NCBI RefSeq assembly: GCF_000801105.2
Contig: NC_079515.1
Coordinates: 33,565,407-33,629,406 of the forward strand
DNA: 64,000 nt
Direction of reading: 5' to 3'
DNA from: Raphanus sativus
Taxonomy: Eukaryota > Streptophyta > Magnoliopsida > Brassicales > Brassicaceae
Positions 47,115-58,319 of this stretch are shown one piece after another. The first letter of the stretch is position 1. Every line of letters begins with the position of its first letter. The notes below the pieces were generated by a model that worked only from the letters and a program-made list of their open reading frames with translations, had not been told where the DNA came from and did no database searches. Position numbers and translations under genes: made by a program.

Positions 47115-50100
47115 TTAGTTTCCTTCTTGGCTGAATTGTTGCTGCTCTGTTTCTTCTTGGATCTCTGTGATCAACAAGTTTCCTGATCCATCACCACCAG
47201 ATTCAGAAAACTTAGTGATCTTCTGTAACTCGTCGCTCACACCTGACTGGTCATCCCTAGGAGCTGCTTCTTGGTCTATCTTAGCTTGTGGCGGCTTAGG
47301 ACGGCGAATGGCCTCAGCTGCTTCTGGCATAACAACTGGAGGTGGTTGTGGAGGAACCCACGATCGCTGCCTTGGGAGAGCTGCTGGTTCCATTGTGTTT
47401 GTTTCATTTTGGATACCGATGGACCTGGACGCTGTTGTCTCATAGCCAAAGTCCGTGGAGCTAGGGTTTTTCTGTTGCCACCATGGACCATTGGAACTCT
47501 CGTCTTGGGGCGCTTGACCGTACTCCCATGGCTAACAATAGTAAGAGATCACATCAGTAATCAAATCAGCCAAGTTACAGTCAAGCTACAATACAAAGAC
47601 TTATCGACATTCAGTGACATTGTAGCTTGTACCTTATTTTTAGGAGCGATGCGAGGATTTGATAGCTGTTGGTTCGGATTGGGTGGCATGTCGTTAATCT
47701 CCTGTATTTCAGTGAAAGTGCGACAAGTTTGTCACAGTGAACTGTAAGGTTACACTAGTCTATAAAATGTGCAAAAGAAATTGGTTTTCAGTTTACCCGA
47801 ATGTTTGAAGGCTTCTCTCCTCTCTGAATCATAGACATTATCTGCAACATCATCAGTCCTCAGCTAAATGTTACGAAGGTTAATTGGAATTCAAAGGGTA
47901 AAGATTCATTATAAACACATGATTCTGCAGTAAATTTTAGAGATTTCAGAACATTACATCCATGTATGACTTCGGATGAGGGGGCATAGAAGAATCAGCT
48001 GGTGGCGCAGGAGGAGAAGCAGACCGTGCTGTAGTATTCATTATTCCATTAGTTAAAGAGAACAACCTAATAAATTATAAGAAAACATAAAGCACACTGA
48101 GCAGAGCGAGAGAGAGGTAACCTGAGCGCGTGTCATAATCAATGTTGCTGCCATTTGCATATGATCTCTGCATCACATATCAACGTTCCTAACGTTACCA
48201 AAAGGACTATACTATCAAGTTCAAGTGTACTTAATTTTTAGCTGACGGAAGATCATTCTTCCTTTTGGGGTGTTTTGGTTTCAGATTCTCGTTCTTTCAT
48301 CCATATTCAATAAGACGTTGTTTTTGGATTTTCCTTTACTCTATCAATTGGTCCAACCTAAACACAAAAATGCCTACGGAATTACAAAGACAAGAACAGT
48401 TATACCATTATTCTATCAGTATTATACCAAGTTCAAGTATCATGAGTCTTTGAATTTATTCAGATTTTTTTTTTATTTCCTTGATTTAACAGAGTTTATT
48501 TCCTCATAGGATTCGGTTGTGAGAAACATCCCATAATAGAAGAGACCGTATAGCCTTATTGGCGACTACAGGACTAAAACTTTACTCTCTAAGGTGTTTT
48601 GGTTTCAAATTCTAATCTTTACTCACCCTTTCTCCCGAAGTTTTGACCAAACCACCACCATAAACCTCTTGATCAGCTGAATAAACCTTGGGGAGGTTGT
48701 TGGAATTCCCTGAAAGTATGAACTAGAAATATTAGGCAGTGGCTCTTACGATCAACCAAACATTAGACCCTATATGGCTCCTGATAAAGAATAAGATTGT
48801 AATTGTTCAAAATAAGATGCAGGTATGTTTAACAAGTCTTCTCTTTAGATAGAGCTTGGACACTTACCTTCGAGATTACGGATATTATTGCTCAAGGCCT
48901 TCATTTCTTGTACTTGGACGCCTAACAGGCGCGTTAAGTCCTCAAAATATTTCCTCTCTGACAAGAAACAACGCACAAATTTGGTTTCATTGAAAAAAAA
49001 GAAAGAAGCACAGGAAAAAAAAAAGGAAAAAGGAAGAAGAAACATGTACCTTCACTCTTGGTTATCATCATTTCCTGACTAACCCTGGCTACATCAGAAG
49101 CAGCTGCCGAAGCAGCTTTGGCTGCAGCTACTGCTTCTTCAGCTAAGCTAGGTTTTGCATCAGCTTTCTTCAGAGGATCAGTTTCTTGTTCCAACATAAC
49201 TCTGCGGACCCACGATTTTATTCTGGGGATGAGAGATTTCTGAAACAGGAAACAATTCTCACTTCAGTGTGATCTTTATTTTGTACAAGGAAAATTAATA
49301 ATAGAAACGAGCACTGAAACACATTTAGCAGACAGTAATAAACTGTTCAAGTCAAAAATGCAGAATGAATTCCAAAAGCGCTAATCTTCCATTTCAGTTA
49401 TGGCCTAACCATGTTATTCCTTTATTCGATGAGCTAAGTAAATTCATAACACAACCACAGTTAAATACTGTGCATAGAAATGGAGATAAGAAAGGGGGGT
49501 TTGAGGTCAGTCAGTACCTTGACAAAAATAACAGTTCCGGCACCAGAAGCAGCTAATACTCCGACAGCAAGAGCAGCATGGTACCAGCGAAGTCGGGAGA
49601 GCAAACTCGGAGGTGGTGGAATCATAACAACGGGAGCAGGAGCAGGAGAAGGCTGCATGGCTTGTACCTGCCCTTGTGGCTGAACATTAGACACTGCTTT
49701 CTGTCCATCTGTTTGTATCAAACAAAAAGAAATATATTCATAAAAGTGAAACGTCTAAATCATAAAAAGAAGATAAGTCTCTCTCGCTTATTTACCTAGA
49801 GTGCTAACAGTTGTCTGCGAACTTGGCGATGGATCCTAATGATTAAAGATTTGTTTTACACAAGTAAGCCACCAAGGAAGAGGGAATTGGACAAAGAAGT
49901 AGAGAGAGAGAGAGAGAGAAAGCTTACAGGGACACGGCGGAAAGCTTCGTCAATCTCTTCTTTAGTGAGGCCTTTCTTCTCGAGGAAGGACCTTCTGTGT
50001 ATAACAGGGGATCCTCTAACCCTAGGATGGGAAAGGAACTTGATAGCGTTCTGAATCTGATCCTCACGTAAAGGTTCAGAGTTTTTAAAGACAGAGGGAA

Positions 50101-50452
50101 GAGAGTCCTCCTGCTTAGGAGTTTCCTGAGCGATGCTAGCCTGCTGCGCCTCTTTTGTAACAGCCTCTGTGAAACAAACACACACATGATCAAAGTTATA
50201 ACATAAGATACTTAAAAAATCTTTTCTAGGTGGCAATTAGTTCACCAGAATCAATCAAAATAAATTTTTAAATGGGATTGAACATTCATAACCAATAGTT
50301 GAATCAGTAACTAAGTGAGTCGTAATAGTTAATAACGGTTTTACAGCATCGAGACAAATGGCGAGAATCTATTAGTAGAGGGTGTGATTGAAACCTGAGA
50401 TCGGGGATTTATCATCGGGCGGAGTAGGAGGAGAGTCGGAAGGAGTTGCCAT
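47115..50452 (-). CDS. PEX14: Peroxisomal membrane docking protein PEX14
   Basis: Twelve exons on the minus strand: 50452-50395, 50166-49928, 49835-49796, 49708-49518, 49239-49050, 48957-48868, 48709-48627, 48167-48122, 48028-47958, 47841-47797, 47701-47633 and 47531-47115, giving 512 residues with consistent phases. The conserved N-terminal docking domain (about residues 55-97) reads IQNAIKFLSHPRVRGSPV, then RRSFLEKKGLTKEEIDEAF. A hydrophobic segment near 154-175 (WYHAALAVGVLAASGAG) follows a Pro-rich stretch, then an Ala-rich coiled coil (AEEAVAAAKAASAAASDVAR). The rest is Pro-rich. PEX14 docks PEX5 with its cargo at the peroxisome membrane. It shares an 840-bp upstream region with DXR. It matches Arabidopsis At5g62810. 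Confidence 0.94.
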
Positions 50453-51291
50453 CAATCACAGCAGCTCACCCGCACCTTCAACGTATCCAAGCGAAGATGA
50501 TGATGATGATGATAAATCAGACTTTGCCCATATCGAGGCAGGGATTAATAATAAGCTTCTGAAATCATCATCCGTTTTGTTTTTATTCTGCGCCAAATCT
50601 CTTATGATTGGTGAGTGTGTATGTGTGTGTGTGTGGTGGTCACCCCAAGAGAAGAAAGATGGGATAAAAAGGCTGCTTGTAGTCGTGTGGTTTTTAATTT
50701 CCTTATTACAACTTTATTTGGGCCTTACATTATAGTGGGCCTGACAATGATCAATACTGGATCTCGGTAAAGCTATATATAATAGGCTGACTACTAAACA
50801 AATTACATAAACTCTTCCAGGGTCTTCGAATCTGTAACTATCAAAGATCAAGACAGAACTAAGAAATTTGATTAAACAAGACGACAGGTGGTATCTCTCA
50901 CTTTAACCGTTACTTTTGTCATTTTTCTTATATAAAGTAGGCTTTTAAAACTATACTATTATATAATAACACGATTAATGGTCATCATAACACTCACTTA
51001 GTGTAGTAGGATATTCTTCCTTTTGTTAATAACAAAGAAATGTATCTTAGCATAATAAAGACGAGACATATATATTTTTATTTTATTTAATAAAAATGTC
51101 AAAAATGTTGTAAACCATTAAAATCGCGATCCTACCACCACTAATCCATTATATTCTTCTTTCTTATCATCTCTCTCTCTGTCTCACTGTTTATGTTTGT
51201 TCTTTCTCTCCCTCCATCATCGAGAGTTTTACTAAAAACTTAGTGGGGTTCTCTGGAAAATATTCGAATTTTTTGAAAAGATTTTTGACTG
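50453..51291. promoter_or_regulatory. Shared upstream region of PEX14 and DXR
   Basis: The two start codons are 840 bp apart in head-to-head orientation. The stretch contains a (GT)n tract near 50617-50634 and an AT-rich middle. Leaders of both genes lie within it. No individual site is claimed. Confidence 0.6.
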
Positions 51292-52911
51292 ATGATGACA
51301 CTTAACTCACTCTCTCCAGCTGAATCCATCTCTCTTTCTTTCTTGGATACTTCCAGGTTCAACCAAACCCCCAAACTTCCAGGTTTCTCTTCCCCAAATC
51401 TCTCTCTCTCTCTTGGATTAAAAATAAAAGCTTCAAACTTTCAATATTTTTTCGTAATGCTCTTTTGAGTTTTGACATCTGGGTTTCTTTGAACTGTGAC
51501 ATATGAGACCTGATTCTTTGTAAATTCTTCGATTTGAATTGAGACACTAATCGTGTGATTACTTCAGTACCTGAGTGTATTAAAGTTCACATCTTTGGGA
51601 GTTGTTGTCACAGGTGGGTTTAGTTTGAGGAAGAAGAGGACTCAAGGGAGAGGTTTTGTTGGAAAAGGAGTCAAGTGTTCAGTGAAAGTGCAGCAGCAGC
51701 AGCAACAACCTCCTCCTCCTCCAGCGTGGCCTGGGAGAGCTGTTCCCGAGCCTCCTCGTCAATCTTGGGATGGACCTAAACCCATCTCCATCGTCGGTTC
51801 TACTGGTTCTATTGGCACCCAGGTTCTCTTTTGTTTGTATGCTCTTTTGCCACATGATTTCTAGCTCCATATCATCATTCATGCTTTAATGATTTACTAG
51901 TAGAAGTTTGGATGAGAGACTAATCATTCTTATTGATTACGGAGGTCTTGTGTGTTTTGTTTTATTGCAGACCTTGGATATTGTGGCTGAGAATCCTGAC
52001 AAATTTAGAGTCGTCGCTCTAGCTGCTGGCTCTAATGTTGCTCTCCTTGCTGATCAGGTATTTATGCGTTAGTTTTACAGTAATTACTCTCTCCAATTCA
52101 TTCTTTTAGACCTCCTGGAATCAGTGGTAGTGTCATTAGCAAGATACTGTATACTAGTTGTGCAAGCAAAGTCAAACAGAGAAATCAGCTTTTGTTTAGA
52201 TTTCTTTCAACCATCGTTTAGACTAATCTGCCATCAATTTTTATTCGTCAGAAAGATATTGTAAACTAGTTGTGTGACTCTCTTTTCCAACGCAGGTGAA
52301 GAGATTTAAACCTGCACTGGTTGCTGTTAGAAATGAGTCATTGGTCACTGAGCTTAAAGAGGCTTTAGCCGGTTTGGACTATAAACCTGAGATCATTCCT
52401 GGGGAGCAAGGAGTGGTTGAGGTTGCTCGTCACCCTGACGCTGTAACTGTTGTTACCGGAATAGTAGGTTGCGCAGGACTTAAGGTATAATAAACTCTGT
52501 TGAGAGAATATGAAGCTGGAATTAAAGATGATAAAGCTTGTTGTTTTTTTTATTTTTTCTTCTTGCAGCCTACGGTCGCTGCAATTGAAGCGGGAAAGGA
52601 CATTGCTCTTGCAAACAAAGAGACATTAATCGCAGGTGGTCCCTTCGTCCTTCCACTTGCCAACAAACATAACGTTAAGATTCTTCCTGCTGATTCAGAA
52701 CATTCAGCTATATTTCAGGTATTATTAGACTTATACTTGTTGGTCTTGAGCAATTTCTTCTATCTCTGGCTAATTGAGTTGAAAGTTTCCTGTTTTATTC
52801 TGTTTATGTTTCTTTAGTGTATTCAAGGTTTGCCTGAAGGCGCTTTGCGCAAGATAATCTTGACTGCATCTGGTGGAGCTTTTAGGTTTGTCTTCAACAT
52901 ATGAAAACTAT

Positions 52912-52961
<50 letters not shown>

Positions 52962-54033
52962 AAACTTGTTTTCTTGGTTCTTATTTGGTTTAATAAGAAA
53001 TGCTCACTGGATGTTGGTTATAGAGATTGGCCTGTTGAAAAGCTCAAGGAAGTTAAAGTAGCAGATGCGTTGAAGCATCCTAACTGGAACATGGGAAAGA
53101 AAATAACAGTCGACTCGGCTACGCTTTTCAACAAGGTTCTTTTTTCTCAAACGAAAACTCTGATTTTATATAAGTAGGTTTGATCATGGTGTAAGATGAA
53201 TTTCTTGATTTTCTTGAAATAGGGCCTTGAGGTCATTGAAGCTCATTATTTGTTTGGAGCTGAGTATGACGATATAGAGATTGTTATTCACCCTCAGAGT
53301 ATCATACACTCCATGATTGAAACACAGGTCTTGCTTCTGATTCATGATTGATCCACTGGTTTTTCAGAAACAAAGAAATCCTTTTAACATATATATGATT
53401 GTTTTGTTCCATAGGATTCATCTGTGCTTGCTCAACTGGGATGGCCTGATATGCGTTTGCCGATTCTCTACACCATGTCATGGCCCGATAGAGTTCCTTG
53501 TTCCGAAGTAACTTGGCCAAGACTTGACCTTTGCAAGTAAGCAAACCACAGTTATATATTTGTGGTTCGTTTTATTTATATTAAAAATAAAAAAACAAAA
53601 GTGGGTTAAGATTGTGTGGTTTTTGGCAGACTGGGTTCGTTGACTTTCAAGAAACCAGACAATGTGAAATACCCATCAATGGATCTTGCTTATGCTGCGG
53701 GACGAGCTGGAGGTACTATGACTGGTGTTCTCAGTGCTGCTAACGAGAAAGCTGTTGAAATGTTCATTGATGAAAAGTAATTTTTTTCTTTTTTTTTTTT
53801 TGTAAATGGGGTCATCTCAGAGTGTTCTTGAAAACGTATAACATTTTTGTTTTTGTGTGTACAGGATAAGCTATTTGGATATCTTCAAGGTGGTGGAGTT
53901 AACATGCGATAAACATCGAAGCGAGTTGGTAACATCGCCGTCGCTTGAAGAGATTGTTCACTATGACTTGTGGGCGCGTGAATACGCTGCCAATCTACAG
54001 CTTTCTTCTGGTGCGAGGCCAGTTCCTGCCTGA
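51292..54033 (+). CDS. DXR: 1-deoxy-D-xylulose 5-phosphate reductoisomerase (DXR)
   Basis: Eleven exons: 51292-51382, 51614-51822, 51971-52057, 52296-52484, 52569-52718, 52818-52885, 53024-53135, 53223-53327, 53415-53536, 53630-53776 and 53865-54033, giving 482 residues. DXR converts deoxyxylulose phosphate to methylerythritol phosphate with NADPH, the first committed step of plastid isoprenoid synthesis, in the stroma. The first 70-odd residues are a Ser/Arg-rich transit peptide ending in a Gln/Pro tract ([15 protein letters not shown]). The NADPH site is [13 protein letters not shown]. Metal and substrate blocks are [41 protein letters not shown] and [15 protein letters not shown]. The order and near identity match Arabidopsis At5g62790. 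Confidence 0.96.
52915..52958. repeat. (TC)n microsatellite in DXR intron 6
   Basis: About 21 uninterrupted TC units lie between exons 6 and 7 of DXR. Confidence 0.85.
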
Positions 54034-56031
54034 TGATTATATTACTTGTTGTTGGAGTGAAGTGAATAATAAAGAAATGATGGAAAGAAGATTAGTGCAG
54101 CGAGTGGGAATATTTTGACACCGTTTTTGGCAAGGATTACCGATTTTAAGTTGTACCTAAATTGTCTGTGATCCGAACTGAGCCAAGCCGAAATTTTAAA
54201 ACCCATAATAAACCAATAAAACTGATATTTTTTTCTCTTGAGAGTAATACTAAGGTTCCTGCACATAAATCTAAAAATATTTAATCTTTTAAAAAAATAT
54301 TTGTATGATAAAAAAATATTTTATTACTTACCTAAACATAAATTTAACCAATAATATAAAATACAATTGGTCAAACAAACAAAAGCTCATTAATATTACG
54401 AAAACGACACTGGTCTATGTATTTTTATTTTTTACTAAAGCATCGTTTGATATGATATGGAGAAAGTGAAACTAATTATTGTTTGCCATTTTTTTACAAA
54501 AATAAGGATGGTTGCTCTAAAAGTATCAATGTTAAGACTACTGCAAGATTTAAGAGCTTATAAGTTTGTCCCCTATACTGATATGATGAATTTGGATTAA
54601 GAAAACTAATCAAAAATCATTTTGTCTCAAGAGTAGGAATAAAGACTGCAATCGACTCTTCTTAACCTACTCCCACCGCGAAAATCATTAGGAATTATTT
54701 AAACTTGCAAGTCATATACGAAACATATTCACATTACATTAATAATTCGTTTGGTAAAACCGACTTCCAACAACAAAAATGTTTATTTTGTCGGCTCATT
54801 ATTTTGAAATGATGATGTTCTTTTGTATAGATATTATTAATAAACATAATATGAAATCAACTGTCCGACTTATGATCATGTAAGTCATCATTAATCGTAA
54901 CTTGCAAGTCATTATCTTCATCATCTCTTATCATTCGTGTTATCAGTTTACCTGAGGCGCTGCTTCGTTCCCAAAAAGACACATGTATAAACTTGTACGT
55001 ATGTTATACTGTAGATTGTATTTTGATTATAACTTAAGCGATAAGAGTTGTTATAGTGAGAATCTAAGATACTTCATAATTGAGTTAATTTGGTTGGTAA
55101 GACGTTCATATTTGTCTCCTTTGTATTACAATTTAGTTGATAATCATTAAAAATATACATGTTACCATTGCTCTAAGAATTATCAATCAAACCAATAGTG
55201 AAATTGAAATCCATTATAGTATATATATATATTTAGATTTCTAGTTTTATAGTTCCAATATATTAATATCATTGTGGATTTCCCACTAAACATAAACTTC
55301 AACTCTAGAATGAATGATCGACGACTTAGTATTAAATTAATTTAATTTTCCCAATACATAATTCTTCCTGATTTTTTTATGTAGATGGGACGACCCAAGC
55401 GACTCACTCAATAATGTGAACACAAATCTCTCTTTATGGAAACTTGAACAAGATCTCCAGGCAAACCAAACATTCCTACAATATCCACCTAAAGGCTTTA
55501 TATCCAAATTAACAATTGCATCCATATCTATATTTATAAAAAGCATATATGCGTAGATTCCACACGTTAAAGGACCACACTCTTTTGTCTAAATAAAGAA
55601 ACATAAAACACTTATCCAAGTTTTGAATTCTATAATACACACAAACATCAGGTCATCAAGTAGTCTCTTGCTTTTGTGATATACCGTGTAGACGTTTGAA
55701 TCGGCCAACAATTCTATAATTAGGTAAAATAATTCAAATTATGACAATGTGTTTTACAATAAATTGAATAATAAACATTAGTCTCCATTCTAATAATCAT
55801 CAAACCACCACAACTTATATCTAACCCAAACCGACACATCGAAAATTTTAATTAAAAATTATTCAAAAAATATGCACTTTCTTTCTTTCTCGCAAACACT
55901 CAAGATTTTCCATGAAACCAAAAAGAAAAAGGTTGAGAGAGAGAGAAAAGGAAAAGAAACCGAAGCCCACTTAAAGTCCACGTCTTCGATTTTGGTTTCT
56001 TCTTTCTCCTTCACGAGATCCACGTCACCTT
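54034..56031. other. Intergenic region, no gene seen
   Basis: AT-rich 2-kb stretch between DXR and the DUF1645 gene (tail side). No recognisable coding sequence. In Arabidopsis other genes lie between these two as I recall, so this may be a site of gene loss. Confidence 0.45.
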
Positions 56032-56838
56032 TTAAAAAGGACGTAAATGACGACTAAGCCCATTAACATTTTTTATTATCCCCATCATATCCTTTCTATA
56101 CGGCACGAACGGCTGTCGTTTCGTCTCTTCGCTTTCCTTTCCTTCCTCTCCGACCACAACCTTCGACAGCTGTTCTTCCTGATCAGAGCTAGCAGTTTCA
56201 TCTCCCTTCTTAACCGGCGCAGGAAACACGAGCTTGTCGTTCCCTTCGCTGCTGCTTCTCGCGTAGAGAAGACTCCGCAGCTTCCATCGTTTCGAGAACC
56301 CCGCCGAGTTGCTTTTGAGTTTGCTGTGCGATGGAGAAGACGAGAGTCGTCGGAGATCATCGTCCCTTGACTGTTTCGGTGTCCAAACGCAGTAACTCTC
56401 CGGTGGAACTCCGGTTAGATCATCGCCGGCCTCCGACGAAGAAGAATTCGACGTCGCATCTCGCTCTTCGCTCATCAACTTTCTAAGCGCGGGACGACGT
56501 CGTCTCGGGACCGTGCTCTCCGGTGAAGATTCTCCTCCGACTTTCTCCGTTTCACCACTGTACGGGTTCGACGGACGGATCTGACCGTTACAGAAAATCT
56601 CGTCGGCGGTAGCGACGGGAGGAGAACACATAGGACAGTCGAAGGCGAACTCGAAATTACTATTATCATCGTCGTCGCTGTTGTTGTTGTTGTCGTCGCG
56701 GTGGGAGTCTGATCGTTGCTCTCGGTCTCTGAGCTCCTCCACGACTCGAGCGGCGATTGAGGCGAGGTCTACGGCGGAGGAGAAACTACCGAAGCTCGGG
56801 GAGTTTGAGGAAAGGGAGAGTAACCGGCTCGTCTGCAT
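56032..56838 (-). CDS. DUF1645 family protein
   Basis: A single exon of 268 residues on the minus strand. Diagnostic blocks are SAVDLASIAARVVEELRDRE at about residues 21-40, FEFAFDCPMCSPPVATADEI near 62-81, IFCNGQIRPSNPY, YCVWTPKQ and SKRWKLRSLLYARSSSEG; the end is basic with VPYRKDMMGIIKNVNG. The family is plant-specific, with members linked to stress tolerance and grain size, but no biochemical activity known. It matches Arabidopsis At5g62770. Low-complexity Asp/Asn (DDNNNNSDDDDNSN) lies near residues 48-61. Confidence 0.88.
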   Translation of the reverse strand: MQTSRLLSLSSNSPSFGSFSSAVDLASIAARVVEELRDREQRSDSHRDDNNNNSDDDDNSNFEFAFDCPMCSPPVATADEIFCNGQIRPSNPYSGETEKVGGESSPESTVPRRRRPALRKLMSEERDATSNSSSSEAGDDLTGVPPESYCVWTPKQSRDDDLRRLSSSPSHSKLKSNSAGFSKRWKLRSLLYARSSSEGNDKLVFPAPVKKGDETASSDQEEQLSKVVVGEEGKESEETKRQPFVPYRKDMMGIIKNVNGLSRHLRPF

Positions 56839-57711
56839 GTCTGTCTAGAAAGCTGTTTCTTGCTGAGTTTATTTCTGAAACGTTAAAGAAAGTTGGGTCC
56901 CGTGTAAATATATATACACGGAAAAAATCTTTGTATTTAGTATTTTTTTTCATTAACGGAGAGAAAACAAAATTAAATGATTACATTACGAAGATTAATT
57001 GTTATTTTAATTCATTAGGAGCCAAAAATCTTTTAAGTTCATTGACCTAACAAGGAGCGTAATCCACTAATCATCCATGAACCACTGACGATGACATGTC
57101 AAATGAAATATAATAAACTATGTCACATAGTCTTATTAAGAAGAAGTCTTCCAATTTTAAAACGCGGTGTATTTGGTCAAGAGTACTTTTTCTCTCCGTA
57201 ATATTTTGGAAAAAATGTCATATGTATCTACTTATCTTCTTCGATGTCATGTTTAATCACATCAAATCATGAGGTGATAAAAACTTATCTATTCAGTTTT
57301 TTTTTTTCTTTCCACATACAGTATATTGAACATTTCAAATGTTTTATCATATGTCATTGCAATGACGTACTAGACGTAGGTTACGCGTTCCTTTTTATAA
57401 TTATTGATTCCATGTAGTGATTGAACATAGATTGAAAGGCAAGAAAGAGAGGTCATGGGAATATATGTACGTCCTAGATTTGCAAACACAGCTTGTCATA
57501 TTATTTTTTTCTCTATTTTCTTTCTAAACTAATACTAATGACATCACATCCTAGTAATAGAAGTAAGTGCAAGGTTGTGAGATGATATGGATTTTGGTCG
57601 TTTAAGAAAACGTAGCGATTTGTAAAATGAAACTAGGTGATACTATCAAAGATTGATGTTTCGAATTTGATCTTTTGATCCATATTTTTGTGAAAATTGA
57701 CATACAAAACT

Positions 57712-57756
57712 ACGTTATATATATAATTTTTTTTTGTAACAACGTTATATATATAA
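57712..57756 (-). mobile_element. Poly(A) micro-insertion with 15-bp target duplication
   Basis: ACGTTATATATATAA occurs at 57712-57726 and 57742-57756. The 15-bp insert reads TGTTAC followed by nine A on the minus strand. Confidence 0.65.
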
Positions 57757-57946
57757 ATAAAAAACACGTATTTCCGTTTCTTTTGTCAGCCTATATATAT
57801 AGTAGATATATGATCGACAATGATAGTTCGATGGAATTTATATGTGAATGGAAAACATAAATACAGTAGTTTGGTGACCACTCTGTTTTATTTGTCTGGT
57901 TCGGTGACCACTAATTATCATAAATGCAGACCTTAAATAAAAGTCT

Positions 57947-57992
57947 AACCAATCATATAATTTTATTTTGATCAAACCAATCATATAATTTT
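57947..57992 (-). mobile_element. Short micro-insertion with 18-bp target duplication
   Basis: AACCAATCATATAATTTT occurs at 57947-57964 and 57975-57992, around the ten bases ATTTTGATCA. On the minus strand the stub ends TGATC and is followed by four A, which continue into the A-rich target. Confidence 0.55.
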
Positions 57993-58319
57993 GTCAATAG
58001 TTTAAAAAATGAGAACCGAAAGCTAAAGCAACTCGGCAACTCCAACTTGTAGTTCGGCTGGGGCCTTCTTGTATGCACTCACGTTAGTAAAAATGGGCCT
58101 CACTCTTCATAGTTTTGGGCCGCACTATTTATCGTTGTTCATTATGATTCGTCGTCACTTCAAAAATTTATTTATTCAGATAAAAGCTTAAGCTACAGTT
58201 CCAAGTTCTCTCACCTTCTCCGTTCCACAACTCTCAAATCAATTTCATCAACATAAACCCTAATTAAGATATAGTGTTCCTCTCATCACCTCTTTTTGAA
58301 CAAAATATTTAAATCGAGA

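Larger units (their letters stand above)
56839..58319. other. Shared upstream region of two divergent genes
   Basis: No gene seen between the DUF1645 gene (minus) and the YLP-motif gene (plus). It contains two micro-insertions (57712-57756 and 57947-57992). Confidence 0.5.
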
